Assembly (NCBI GenBank): GCA_918026815.1
Contig: CAKJVC010000057.1
Span: 62,001-126,000, forward strand
Length of the DNA stretch: 64,000 nucleotides
From: Chalara sp. BL73
Taxonomy: Eukaryota; Ascomycota; Leotiomycetes; Helotiales
Reading direction: 5' to 3'
The notes below the pieces were generated by a model. That model was not told the DNA's origin. It was given only the letters and a program-made list of their open reading frames with translations, and did not search any database. How positions within the stretch are numbered: position 1 is the stretch's first letter; each line of letters begins with the position of its first letter. This document shows, piece by piece, positions 24,508 to 37,190 of the stretch. The position numbers were made by a program, and so were the translations under genes.

Positions 24508-24997
24508 TGATTTCTACCTTTTCGGTTGTTTTGCAGAGTCCATCGCCATTTTGCGTAAAGAGCCTATTCACTCTAGCGCTCTACTCGGTCTGATCCTTAG
24601 CTACAGGGGGAGTTGGCTCAGCGCACACGTGACTGAAATCTCCTTTAAAAAGCGACCAAAAACCAAGTCTTCTGGTCTACCTATGATTGCGATTTGAGGG
24701 GATATGCATCAAAACTATAAATTATCAAAGCGGAAATGTGAGAAGTTGGACAAAAACACAATAGTCACGTGATTGATTCGCATTTGTTAGGCAAGATATT
24801 GACTAAGTTGATAGCTTGTTTATGTGTAGAAGAAAGCAAGAGATAGTCAATGAGCAGGTCCGAAGATACAGTAACGAGGATTGTGGAGCACTAGGCTGTA
24901 TACATTACAAGTCATTGATATCTAAACAATTCTAGGATATTTCCATAAACTCCTGATGGTAACGTGTTTCTCCTAACGCCTAACTTTTAGGTACGGA
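24508..24997. other. intergenic, deaminase promoter and Srp40 3' end
   Basis: About 490 bp between two minus-strand genes, AT-rich, with two CACGTGA-type E-boxes (near 24625 and 24765). No open frame worth calling. Confidence 0.4.
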
Positions 24998-26732
24998 TCA
25001 GTCATCAAATTTTATACCTTTCTTGCCTTCAACATCAATCCATCCTCCCCTATAACTGCCTCTCTTCTTCTTATTCTTCTCCTTCGTGAAACCCTTTCCT
25101 CTGGTCACGATCAAGTCCTCATGAGCCTTTTGCGCATAATCATACGGAACGAATGCGTTACTAGCTAATCGCTCATCAACCTTGGTATCCTTGGGAATTC
25201 TAGAGAAAGGTTCGTTATTTCTCTTCTTTATGACCGAAGCCGGTGGTAACGGAGGGGAGAGTTGGCGTTCTGTAATTGTGACAACCTTGGACTCGATGGT
25301 AACAGTACTCTCGATGTTAGTCTTCTTTGGTAGCTTCAAGCCAAGATCCTTTCTGATTATGTGTTGAGCAACGGAGGAATCAGCCTTTGATCTCTTCTCT
25401 GAATTTTCATCGGCGGAAGCAGACTCTGAAGAATCAGACGGCGTCATCTTTGATAGAGTAGCGCTGGTATCTGAGCCTGGCTTCTTTGCATCCTTATCCT
25501 CATCATCGCTGTCAGAATCAGATGAATCTGAGTCAGAGTCGGAGTCAGAGTCGGGCAAAGGTGTCTTCTTGGCGCGGGAAGCAGTCGAAGATTTTGAATC
25601 CGAGTCGGAACTGGAGTCGGACGATGAATCAGCACCAGAACCACTGGAGGATCCAGAAGACTCTCCAGACGGTGACGGTGAGGAACCATTGCCAGATGAC
25701 TTCGCATGTTCATCGTCCGAGCTTGAGCTAGAATCTGACGAAGATGATGAGGAATCACTGCTAGACGACTTGGCGGGCTCTTCTTCAGAGCTTGAGCTGG
25801 AAGCAGAATCTGATGAAGATGAACTGCTAGAGGCCGAGGAAACAGTCTTTTGTTTCTTGCTCTTTGGGGCCTCATCCTCTGAGCTAGAATCCGTCGACAA
25901 CTCGCTGCTGGAAGACGCAGCTTTGCGTTTTAGGGTATTGACTTTGACCTTTGGAGATGATGCTTTTATAATTGGCGCTTCCTTCTCATCATCTGCATCG
26001 CTGTCAGAGCTGCTCGATGAAGAGGAAGTGCTTTTTCGAGACCTGTGTTTCTTCACTGCTGGGATTGGAACCTATAGTACATGGTCAGTTATAAGTATGC
26101 TTCGGAAAAAAATATTATTGCACATGGAGCAAATTGACCGCCATGGACGAAATACGTACTGCGTCGGCCATCTCTACATCACTGCCCGTACTACTTTCAC
26201 TACTGGTATCACTGTCACTGCTGGGGCTGTCTTTCTTGCTCTCTGCCGCCGCCTCTTGCTTCCCCTTGTGTGTAGTTTTCTTCGCCGCATCTTTGAGTTC
26301 GCGCCACTCATTAAATAGCGTGATAAGAGAAGGAGTTCCAGAAGTGTTTATGGTCGCAATTCCTTTGTTTTGACTTTCTATTGAAAATGTTTTGTACGAA
26401 TTGGCAAATTCATTGTCAGCAAGAAATGTTCCAACCTAGCAAGATAGATTAGTCGATGCCTAGCAGAGGAGTAAGAGGCATACCAGGTCCACTAACTCCG
26501 CAGGAGGTGCTAATTTGGCAGGCTTGCCTGCGTCTCGTGCCTTAAGAAGATCTTTCGCGACCTTCTTCTCTTTCTTTTTTGTGGATTGTTTCGTTTGTTT
26601 GGTGGGAGGAGGGACGCTTGCTTCTGATTTATTGGGAGTATTTTCCGTAGCTGGAAAAAGCCAATCGGGTTTTTTTGTCCCTCCAGGAGTCCTACGCTTG
26701 CCCAGCTTCGACAAATTCGGATTACCAGACAT
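24998..26732 (-). CDS. SRP40: Srp40/Nopp140-like nucleolar phosphoprotein
   Basis: Probable nucleolar chaperone of small nucleolar RNPs. Exons 26484-26732, 26160-26435, 24998-26071; 532 aa. The short N-terminal exon is basic (KKPDWLFP, KKKEKKVAKDL). A LisH-like helix follows (LVGTFLADNEFANSYKTF). The large central part consists of alternating acidic-serine blocks, many matching casein kinase 2 sites, and Lys-rich spacers. It ends with the diagnostic SRP40 C-terminal domain (PFSRIPKDTKVDERLASNAF, then GGWIDVEGKKGIKFDD). A long acidic frame on the opposite strand (25569-26318) is only a shadow of the serine/aspartate codons. Start is the ATG of MSGNPN; the frame upstream reaches only a TTG. Confidence 0.92.
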
Positions 26733-27174
26733 CGCGCGATATTGGCCCAAGTTGTGAAAGCGCGTTGAAGATTCTGTCTCGTAGATTCAGAAAATGACAA
26801 AAATATTGCTGCGGGTGGCAGTTTTTTCTGGGCGGTGAAGAATGTACAACCCAATTCAGATTAGCGGCGCGCCAGCCATAATTCAAGATAGAATGACTGC
26901 TGCTTTACAAGTGCCCAAGTGTCACACCTGATTTTGGCCGCCGCATTAATAGTCTGCTATGGACTTTCAGTCAGTGCTGAACTGATGCAAGACAACAGAA
27001 TTGCCAGCGCGTTATCCATTAGAATACCCGCCCACGAACCATCGACACACTCGGACGCCTCTGGACAAACATGTCCCAAGAAAGACCTGGCGAGAAAGAC
27101 CTTATGAGAGATTTACAACAATAGATGCTTAAAGCGCAAGAAAGCCAATCCGCCTTAATACGTGGCTCCGCCAG
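26733..27174. other. divergent promoter between Srp40 and Sec3
   Basis: About 440 bp separate the two diverging starts. No coding signal or clear element is seen besides AT-rich patches. Confidence 0.4.
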
Positions 27175-30100
27175 ATGGAGGGTTCATACTCAAATGGACC
27201 CGGCGGGGTCAACGGCAGCAATGGCATGACCAGAGCAGAGAGGTTTGAGGATGAGAAAAAAGGATAATAGAGAGTTGCTTTTCTAAGAAGGACGAAGATG
27301 GGGCCTGTAAGACACGATTGCGCCCGAGTGCGAACGGTTCTGACTAGTGCTAATATCCTCTTGCAGTACAGGAATCTTACATTACTCATATAAGAATCAT
27401 GGAAGATGCTGCACATCCCTCCAGTCCTCCGCCGCCAAATGCTAACCCAGCTAATAAGAAGCCACGCCTTATTATCGTTGCTGTCAGGAAGTCAGGAAGG
27501 GTACGCATGCACAAAGCTCGAGAAAATGCAAATGGATCGTTCTCAATTGGGAAGACATGGGTTCTCGACGATGTCTCTGCAGTCCAGTCCTACAACGGAA
27601 TGGTTCCTACAACCCCGGAGGAGGAACAGCAGAAGCAATGGGCCGGGACAGTTGGATTCGTGGTGATCATCGGAAAGCCATATTACTGGCAGGCAAACAC
27701 ACAGAAGGAGAAGCAGTTCTTTGTTGCCAGTCTAGTGAAGATTTATACAAAATATACTGGAGGCAGAGCTCCTCAGCTTATTGGCTTCGATGCAAGGGAA
27801 AAGGAACAGCTACTAGGTGTTGCTAACCGTTCTGTGCCACCTGCTCAAACACAATCACCGTCGAGTCGGGGACCTGGATCTGCACCACCTTACACACAAG
27901 CTCAAAATCGCCCCCCGAGGAGAGATCCATCACGTGAACCTCCATTACGAAGGCAATCAAGTCGAGAGAGGATGCAACGTCAGATGTCTCCTGGCGGACC
28001 ATCTTCTGTTCCTTCTCAAACATCACAAAGACCATTGTTACTTGGGCAGCGTGATCGAGAGACATCTGAGGGGCCAGCATCCGTTACTTCTCAAACATCG
28101 CAAAGACCATTAATGCTGTCACAGCGTGATAACTCTCCGAGTGGTAGTATGGACTCTGACCGCACTGGGCCAGGTCCTTCATATGGTCAAGCAAATCTGC
28201 GTCGCCTCGCTGGCGCAAATCAGAGTCAGGATTCATTTGCCAAAAGTGATGACTCTGCTAGTTTGCCTCCACGATCACGCGGTGGTATGTCTGGCTTGGC
28301 AAACGCTCCAGGAAGATTCCAAGATCGCAGTATAACACCAAATTCGCAACGTGCTGTCACTCCAGATAGCACTTTCTCAGGGGTAGAGATGCTACCAACG
28401 ATGTTCCTCCAGTCCCCGCGCCTTTAGCCATTCCTCCTGAACGACGCAGACCTCCAATGCCTATTATTGGTGATTCTCGTCAACTCGGTCAGGATCTGAA
28501 CGATGACATAGTACCAGCACCCCTTGCAAGCCCAGGAATGCGTAGAGAGGATCTGCGGCTGCCGGTACGAAGCAGTGAGAGATCCAATACACGCGATCGT
28601 GAACTAGACAAGGCAAGTACTGCAAACAATGCAAATAGTCCGGCTCCAGTCGGTCCAGCGCCAGCAGTCTTAGATATCAAGAAATCTGAGCCTCCGCAAC
28701 CGACTGTTATTCCACCAGCTATAGTTCCTCCTCAACTCACGAAGGTATCTACTCCAGTACAAACGCCACAAGAAGAGGAGCTAGAAACTAATATGCGACC
28801 TGGTCTCGGCCCGATGATCAAGAAACAGGCGTCTACTGTAACTTCTCCCGTATCTCCCATTACACCTACTACGGCGGATGGGGAAGAAGACAACCGCCCT
28901 GGATTGGGACCTATGATCAAAAGAAGAAGTCTAAGGCTGATGTTGCAAACTCATTTCTGAAAGCGGCCAAGTCTGCCAATTCATTTAAACCACGTGCTGG
29001 AGGAGCTGCAGAGCGATTGCGAGAAGCCGCAGCAAGAGCAGAGAAATCGCCTGATGGACCAGACGGTATTTCTGGGGTTGTCCCGGCCCCATCTTTGGTT
29101 AGGGCATTAAATAGCGAGGCCAAATCGACTGCTACATCACCAGCTGCGGCTCCTGTTGAGAAAGCATCGCCTCTCAAGGCGAATAATAGCGTGCCGGAAG
29201 TTAAAATTACAGTGCCGCAATCTGACCGGCCAAGTAGCATTGAAGGACCCGTGAATGGATCTCAAGAAACTGCCGTAGCTGACAAGCAAAAGCCTAAAGA
29301 ACCGAAACGCCCGAAAGCAGTATCAGAGATTATGCAAAAAGAACTTGCATCTATAGGCGTGGATGCTTCTATCCTGGGAGGCAGAGGCGGTGACTTAGTT
29401 GCCGCTTGGGAAGAATTTGGTTGGGTCGGGGATGGCGTTCATACCAAGAATATTGACCAGATGAAGGAAGAAATCGAGCGTGAGCTTAATAGAGTCCAGG
29501 CTGGAGGATGGTTGACACGATTAGACGAAGAGGATGAAAGGATTGCGGCTGTCCATGCCGGACTCGATAAGTGTATCGCGGAATGTGACGAGCTTGATGG
29601 CCTGCTAACACTTTATCTTGTGGAACTCAGTGTAAGTTCTCAGTCTCTCAATGCATCTCTTCTACTAACACATCTAGACTCGAAACGAGGATGTTGCATA
29701 TATTGAAGCACAGTCACAAGGTCTTCAAGTCCAAGCTGCGAATCAGAAGCTTCTTCAGGCTGAGCTCAAATCTCTCCTCAGCACGATTTCTATCTCGTCG
29801 GAACAACTAAGCCCTCTCCGTGAAGCTTCTTTGGAATCTTCTAGAGGGCTTGAACAAATTGAAGGCTCACTGGTCACATTGTTTAGGCAATGCTGTCCAT
29901 CGATCCTACGCTGAGTGCATCAGAGGCCCGGGCTAGCGAAGACGGCAGTCTGAGCTCAGGGCGGCCAGGTGGCTTCAGTACAGAGCTTGGAAGCATGCGG
30001 GTCATGCAAGAAAAGAAGGAGGTTTATAAGAGCGAAAGCGCCCAATTCCTACGCCGGCTTAAGCCATTCTTGCAAGTAAAATTTGCTGCTGCTATCGACG

Positions 30101-31678
30101 AGACCAGGAAAGCACTGGAGCGTGAAAAGGATAACCAAATTACTAAACCTGTAAAGGTCAAACTGGATTCTCGAAATCATGACCTAGCTCGAGAAGTATT
30201 ATGGAAATACAGTCCGCTAATGCTTTTTACACGTGAAGTCGACCGACAAGAATGGGAGGATCTGCTGAAGAATTATGAAATGGTAGCGAGACCATTATAT
30301 CAAGATGAATTCCGTGATACCGTATTTGCGTGGAAGCGAGTCGCTAGGAAACCTACTGGAGATGAGGGTGACGTGCTATTCACCTCTCAAATTGAAAAAC
30401 AAGCGGAGGGGATCGCTACAACTGCTCGCAAGCTGACCGTCAAGAGAAGTCAAACTTTAGCAAAGAGTTTACGTTCACCCATAGGTGAAAACGGCAGTAG
30501 AACAAACGTTGACAGAGGTGCTGATGGGCGTCTCTTGCCGTACGAAGTATTTAGCGGAGTTTTGGATGAAATGATCCCAATTGTGAGCATGGAGCAAAAC
30601 TTCATCGCAGAGTTCTTCCACATCACGTCCTTTGAGCAACAGGATTTCCCCGAATCTGTTGCTGCGACTGTTCCTGACATGCGACGAGGCACTGATCTCA
30701 GACGCACGAAGGTGATGGATCCTAATCGAGATCTTGCAAAGCAAGTAGTCATGTCAATGGAAGAAGTTTATGGGTTTTTCTCAGACACACTACAGACACT
30801 GGTGGAATGGACTATTCAAGCGGATCCACTGTAAGTCATTGTATCTATCTCCCATGTGCATTTAACTAATTAGGTTTTAGTCAAGGTGTAGGGCTTATAG
30901 TTACAATAGAGCGGAAGCTTCTTGATTTTGAGGAATCAAATCAAGAGTTTTTGGCACGAACTTTCCAGAAATTGCACAGTCGTCTCGTTGGTCTGTTCAC
31001 AAAATTCCTCGATGAACAGATTCGCGCAATCGAAGAGACCAAAGTCAAGATCAAAAAGCGAAAGGGTGTCATAGGATTTGTAAAAATATTTCCATCGTTC
31101 TCGACAGCATTGGAGACAATGCTCATTTCTGCAGATGGCCTCGAGATTCGCGAGACAGTCAATGATGCATACCACAGAATCAATAAAGCAATGTTTGAAT
31201 CACTCAAAGTCATTGCACGAGAGAATCCCGGCGCCCAAACGGCTGGCGCAGATCCAGAGGATAAGGAGGCACTCAATTACCAAATCCTACTAATCGAGAA
31301 TATGAACCATTACCTTGAGGAAGTCGAAACAAAAGGTAACCCTGCCCTCGGGCGAAGCAGAACGCGGCGCAAGAAATGGATGAGCATATGTCTCTCTATG
31401 TTGGGGCAGTCATCAGAAGGCCCCTCGGCAAACTACTCGACTTCTTAGAAAGCACAGAGAGTCTTGTTCTTTCCCGTCAACCAGGTGAACCAGCCTCCAA
31501 AATATCTGGGATGCCAAGTCACTCCAAAATAACTTTCAAGAAAGTCCTTGCAGGGTATGATTCCAAGGAAATCAGGAAGGGGATTGAGACACTGAGGAAA
31601 CGAGTCGAGAAGCATTTCGGCGACGCAGATGATCCAACTCTAAGTCGCGGCTTGGTAGCGAAGGTCCAGATTTTCTAA
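27175..31678 (+). CDS. SEC3: exocyst subunit Sec3, reading frame interrupted and C-terminus missing
   Basis: Sec3 marks sites of polarised secretion and tethers vesicles at the plasma membrane. Seen here: RAERFEDEKK at the start, SYITHIRIMEDAAHPSSPPP, the N-terminal PH-like domain (KPRLIIVAVRKSGRVRMHKA, IGKPYYWQANTQKEKQFF), a long Pro/Ser-rich middle with repeated RPGLGPMIK, then the helical exocyst domain (FLRRLKPFLQVKFAAAIDET, IRRPLGKLLDFLEST). Three GT-AG introns are visible: 27307-27366, 29632-29677, 30831-30880. Five frame breaks occur at 27256-27261 (A), 28380-28383 (G), 28919-28922 (A), 29886-29887 (G) and 31350-31352 (G), each one base short in a run. The frame stops at 31678, before the C-terminal end that I recall for the family. 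There are no nonsense substitutions, so consensus error, recent slippage or a dying gene are all possible. Confidence 0.82.
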
Positions 31679-32350
31679 CCAAATTTCTTGAACTCGAAAA
31701 GTCTCTTCAACTTCACAGCAGCAATCGGTGGCATTTGAAGTATCGGGCCCTAAAGTAGCTCATTCAGTATTTGCATCCTTAGCAGGAGACTTGACCCCAC
31801 AATATTGGGTATGTATTCCTTGAACTCGACTTAGAGAACCTGAAATTGGCTCTGAAGTAGGATGTCTTACTAGTATATTTGGCGGTAATTGGAAGTCGAT
31901 GGCGTATTTATCCTTTCTGGCAAGTTATTGATGGATCTCACCGCTGGTCAAGGATTGTACGAGGCTTACCCTGGAATTAGGGCAACGGTAAACCGGTAGG
32001 TCACAATCGAAGAAAGATCGCAATCCATTGTTGAGTGTTGAGGCGGAGCTCCTATGAGGATGCCAATTCCAACAAATTGAAGAGAATTGTATGGCGCACG
32101 ACAAAGATACTTAAAACCTCTGGGAAAGAAAAAATAGGGGTAAATCTTCTGAAAATTGTTCAAACTCCACAGTTGCCTTGCAAGGATTTAAAATTCGGTG
32201 AGGGCTGGAAAGTAATAATATATATAATAAGATTAGCTAAATAATACATGAATCCCCAAACAGATGCTTTAAAATTATTATTCTAGCCTAAAAGTTGTCG
32301 TGCATCTGTAGCCCTGTTGAAGGGCATTCTCCAAAAAGAGTCTATCTAAT
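31679..32350. other. region after Sec3, nothing recognised
   Basis: AT-rich sequence after the broken end of Sec3. I searched all frames for the missing exocyst C-terminus and did not find it. Confidence 0.45.
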
Positions 32351-33113
32351 TCACAGTTTCTTCTTTTCTTCTCTAGCAAGCGCCGCAGCGGTCGCCTTGT
32401 TGATGATGGCATTCAGGCGGTAATACATATCCACCATCATGAATCCGGCTTTTTCCACCACAAAGTCAGCACCACTTCCTAGAACCTTGGACGAACTCAC
32501 CAAGCGCCAAATAGGGACCATAAAGCGTCGTCAAATCAAGCTTCTGCTGCAACGGCACCGCCCACTGCGAGTACTCATACATGCATACGGCCGTAGTTAA
32601 AAAGACCAGGAAAGCGTAGGGGAACAGCACAAGCGGGACTTTAGGCGAATCTATGCGTACAATATCCGGGGTCAGCCTGAGGTCTCTGGCCATCCGGGAA
32701 ATACCTTTGATGGCGTTGGCAGGGAAGCACCGCACCTTTCAGCAGGTTAGGGACAGCCCACAAACAAACCGGCAGCTGAAGCACAACTTCGGTAACCAAG
32801 AACGCCGTAAAGAACGGTGGATGATGCACGAAGAACTGGTCTTTGTATGTCTCGACGTAGAACGTGCTGATACGCTTCATGAAGTCGGGCACGAGGTGGA
32901 CGGGGTAGAGCCCTTGGAAGTCCATTACTGTCACGTGGTTAGTAATCTGATTTTATGATGAGAAGCACGAGGAGGAGGTGCCAGAGTGGAGAAGATTGTG
33001 CAAGGAAAGGAGTATGTGGAGAAGGGGCAGCTACAAAGCATATTGGGGATGGTGACAAGAATCCAGGTTAACCAGAGAAGGTCGCGTTTTCGGGAGAAGA
33101 TTGATGTTGCCAT
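32351..33113 (-). CDS. EXPERA-domain membrane protein, Ema19/TMEM97-like
   Basis: Four-helix membrane protein of the EBP/sigma-2 receptor (TMEM97) superfamily; yeast Ema19 aids mitochondrial precursor handling at the ER. Exons 33035-33113, 32736-32927, 32501-32650, 32351-32448 give 172 aa. Features: SRKRDLLWLTWILVTIPNML (helix 1), FYVETYKDQFFVHHPP, VTEVVLQLPVCLWAVPNLLK (helix 2), SPKVPLVLFPYAFLVFLTTA (helix 3), and TLYGPYLALAGFMMVDMYYR (helix 4), ending in a Lys-rich tail suited to ER retrieval. The four exons join in frame only with the boundaries given, and together restore the continuous EXPERA fold, so confidence in the structure is high even though each exon alone looks unremarkable. Confidence 0.88.
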
Positions 33114-34378
33114 TGTGTGGAGCGCGTGGTGTTATATCTTCGGATTTGAAATGACGCTTGTGGCCTGACGTGATGTCTTCTTGATGGAAAGATCTTAATA
33201 ACCAGTTAATCCGCAGATAGATAGGTGTTCATGATATTGAAATTGTCAGCGCCGAAACCGTGAACAAGGTTACTTGCGGATGAGCCTCAATCTCGCTTAA
33301 GCACTGTCACGTTTACTATCTTGGCAACCTTCGAGCTTGATTCCATCTGGCCTGGCATTATATTCTATTGCCTCTCCAAACTACGGACTGCCAGAAAAGG
33401 CAATGGGCTATGGATCAATGGAGATAGGAAAGCTATTTCGAGCTTGTACTACGCGATATTAGCTCGTCATGAGTGCTTAAGAGTATGCATTTAATCCCTA
33501 CCCGGACGGTACCCGTTCTGCTATCCTAGATTGGGCTTCCTTAACAAGCTGTGTTTTATGTGTGCCAACTCTCACGCGCCGAGGAATGGCTCGTTTTATT
33601 AGACTACTCGGTCACTGCGTCTCAGATTTCTACTGGATATTTAATCAATAACACGTGATCAAGAAAATCCTGGTGTTGGGAGTATATTGTTGTGATGTAT
33701 AACATGGTGCTTTGAACGGCCTTGAATTTATTTGGTTCTAGGCAATTACAAATATAATTGGTCATATACGATGGCGAGCAACTAGGCAGCTATGCAGCTT
33801 TGTGGCTAGTGCACGAGACAAGACTGAGCCAACTTAGCCTTTTGTATAAGACCTGTTCTGATCTGCCTTGCTTTATCTCGACCAACATTTGTCGACAGCT
33901 TCTAAGTTCTAATAAAAAAGATTCAACCCACATCATATCTACAATTACCTTCCCAGTCATAACTTAGTCAACTCGTTATAACTACTCCTGCGAAACTGCC
34001 ACTAAAGCTGGCAACTAGCACATCGCTTACCAACGGCGTTTAACCATTGTGAATTGTACCAATTCCTATTCTAAGACGTCTCGTGCACGATGGATGGATT
34101 TAAAGAAGACCATGGGTTCGTGCGTAACCTGAAGCTCGAAAAGAGGCGCAGCCCTAGAGAACATATTTCAACACGCTTTCGGCATATTGCTGACCACTCA
34201 TATATGTACAGAACACTAACGACCGAGAAGGATAATAAGTGCTGATAATAGTTTGTGTATTCCTACCATCCTAAGTATTTTTGCATGAAGAAAAAATGAG
34301 CGCGCACCAATAGGAATGCTCCTCGAGAAAGCAGCCAAGGACAGTGAAAATATTAACAGACAAGAGGGATGAAATCGT
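33114..34378. other. intergenic, AT-rich
   Basis: About 1.25 kb with many stops in all frames and no recognisable feature. The stretch borders the decayed HET gene and may itself be mutated relic sequence. Confidence 0.5.
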
Positions 34379-36474
34379 ATGAGGGCAGCAGACGACCCTG
34401 AATCGAAACGATATCGTTTTGAAAAATTCTACAGAGATATTGCTGAGAGTGGGGAAAGACCACCAGCCAGTCTGTTGCCAGCTGTGGATGCACCCATTGA
34501 ACACGACCAGGGTTACTGGCCTGCGAGATGTAAGGAAGATTCTGACTTTCTGAGGAAGCTCCTTCCGGATTATGGGAAACCCGAAGTTATGGAGCCCGCC
34601 GATCTGGCTAGTTCTATCTACCAGGCTCTTCCTGGGCCTGATTGGATTCGACTTCTTATAATCGAGCCTGAAGTGAAGGGCGAGCCCAAGTATCACTTGA
34701 GGGCAACTCACATGGGCGAGGCACACGGCAACTACGAAACACTCTCGTACTGCTGGGGCGATCTGCAAGAATCAAATCTCGTTAGCGCAGTATGCAATGG
34801 GTTCTCGGTTTAACTTGGGAATAATCTTGCGTTAGCATTGCGGCATATGCGCCATTTTAGCGTTCCCCGAATTGTTTGGGTAGATGTTCTGTGCATCAAC
34901 TAGGAAGACAATGCGGAGCGCAGCTGGCAGGTGCAATTTATGGGCAGGCTTCAAGGACCATCGTATGGCTAGGAGATATCAGGGAAGAAGATGCGTTGGC
35001 GGCTTTCCAAGTAATCTGCCATTTTGTGAATTCTTGGGATGAAAGCCGTCCGGCATTTTTTGTCAGAAGAAGAAAAGGCATTTGGCTGAAACAACGTGAA
35101 GAGTATTTTGGATTTTCAGGATTATCAACCTTGAAAGGTTACTACCAAAACTCGTCAGCAGATTACCAGAAGCTTGTTCCGCTGTTTAGTGTCGAGTAGC
35201 TTGAGCGGAAGTTGGTGACACAAGAGGCCGTCCTCTCCACACACGCTGAGGTGCTTGTCCCTGGTGGTACGATATTCTGGAAGTGGATTGGCATTGCGGC
35301 TGCAATTTTGCGTTCAAATCATGACTGCCATCTCTCGTATCTATAATGCGTATCTCATGGCTCGGATGTCCAGAACCGTAGGGTTGGAGTCAGTCGAGGT
35401 TACGTTTCTCCTGCTCCTCCGGCTGACAGCTGGGTTCAAGACCACACAAAAATTAGATGCCGTCTTTGGCATTCTTGGCCTGCCTTGCAAGGATGAAGGG
35501 CTAGGAGAGCAATTCGTGATCATCGATTACAATATAAGCTATGAGGGGCAGATGATGCATGTAGCGGAAAAGCTGATATCGCTATCAGAACCGTTGGGGT
35601 TCCTCTCCGACGCGGTGCGGCTCTGGCGAGATCGCACGAGCGTAACACCATCTTGGATGCCCGAGTGGTCTGTAAAGGAACATAGCATGCTGGAACCTTG
35701 GATCTTATAACAAAACGAAAGTGCCTTCAACCCAGCACGAGATCTACTTTCCAAGAGATGGCCATCAACAGATACCTTAAGCCTTCTTCTAGATGGAATT
35801 TGTATGTCAGAAATATGCTGGATGACAAGCTCGTTCTCTGATATGCCAAGCGTTGATGGTATAATCGAGAACATCATTTTGTCAAGTCGTTGTTTCAGGC
35901 CGAGGGCACAAACCGAAGAGGTCATGGGTATCCTCTCGCGGACTATGACCGGTGGAAGAGACGGATATGGCAATCCAGAATGAAACAAGTTAGCATATAC
36001 CGGAGATTTTGCAGATTTTCTAGCCAAGTGGGCTGAATGCAGAGATGTCGCAGCCTCATCCTTTCCTATAGATATCTAGGCGTTTTCCTTGTATTATAAC
36101 TATAGGAGTTTTATGGAGGTTGCCCGTCTTGTCTGCGGGCGATGAAGAATTTTCATCACGTCACACGGCCATATTGACTTAGGCCCCGAGAGCATGGCAA
36201 AAGGAGATACGATATGCATCTTTGGAGGTGCTGCGATGCCACATATCCTGCGGAAGGCGGATGAACATTTCATGCTTGTGGGGGATTGCTTCGTCGATAA
36301 CCTGATGGATGGAGAAGCAGTTATTGCAATGCGGAAAGGGGAGGTTCATACGTGGCCTATACTGACTGAATCTTTTCTGGAGAAGACTGGAGAATATTCT
36401 CAAAATTACTCACAGGCACAATCCCCTATCCAAATGGATAGACCTCTACAGCTGAGTCGTATTACACTTCGATG
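34379..36474 (+). pseudogene. decayed HET-domain (heterokaryon incompatibility) gene
   Basis: HET proteins trigger cell death when unlike fungal strains fuse. Recognisable parts: the first HET blocks (HGNYETLSYCWGD; IVWVDVLCIN), TIVWLGDI, the middle region (LDAVFGILGLPCKDE; WMPEWSV) and the C-terminal block (GDTICIFGGAAMPHILRKAD, ELIG-like MLVGDCF, MDGEAV). In-frame stops interrupt it. At 34811 a TAA precedes LGNNLALALRHM, and at about 34901 a TAG replaces the Gln expected after VLCIN. Others lie near 35198, 35708, 35981, 36076 and 36140. The first two fit CAA-to-TAA and CAG-to-TAG changes. Two small frame changes are also needed. A full-length but dead copy is the simplest reading. Confidence 0.8.
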
Positions 36475-37190
36475 AGGCTCGTGCTCCCATACCTGCCATA
36501 GCACGTATATTGCAGTTGGCAACTCGCTCCTTCCCAACTCCGCTTGCATACTCCACCTTTAGTTATATCGCTCCATCGAGCGTAGTTAGTCAATTACGCT
36601 TTCCTATAGCCTTGAGATTTGTCCTCCTACCTATATAATCACAGCTATCGGTTCCCTCAGAACCCGCAACTCATATCTATCCCACAGCCCATATCTCATC
36701 TCCCTACATCTTGAAAGCAGGCTAGATAACCAGAGCCCATTTAGCTTGAGAATAAACTACGCGCCCGATTATTTGTGAGGAGAAAAGCAAGCAGCCTGGG
36801 GGAAAGATATGGGAACGAGGGTCGTGCTGTGATAGCAACTGTATGTCGATGAATCCGATAAGTTGGGGGTCATTGGAAATTCCAGATAATCAGGGTCCAG
36901 ATGAGTGGAGAGGGCGAGCTGTATCCTGGATGAACATTAACAATTGTCTCATGTTCTAAGGTTGTGGTTTAAAACGACAGCGATGGTCAGAATGCTATAT
37001 GTCATCGTATTAGAGAACACCTAAATTATGAATGCGTTGCTTAACATTTTCCAACTCCTTTGGTTCCTCTAGTTTCGCAACTATATGTTTTAACTATGTG
37101 CCAGCCCAAGACGTTCCATATCACGTCTTGATCATTCGATAATGCTTGCATGTCCAAGCTTTTGGTGTCCACTATTACCTCGCAGAGCCC
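36475..37190. other. intergenic, nothing recognised
   Basis: About 700 bp between the HET relic and the 3' end of Fox2, without coding signal. Confidence 0.5.

Noticed and set aside
25569..26318. 249-codon plus-strand frame, very rich in Glu, Ser and Leu
   Set aside because: It is the mirror of the Ser/Asp codons of the Srp40-like gene and crosses its intron; no independent motif.
27175..31678. Programmed frameshifting in Sec3
   Set aside because: Five shifts at unrelated runs with no shared slippery heptamer or stimulatory structure; no Sec3 is known to use it.
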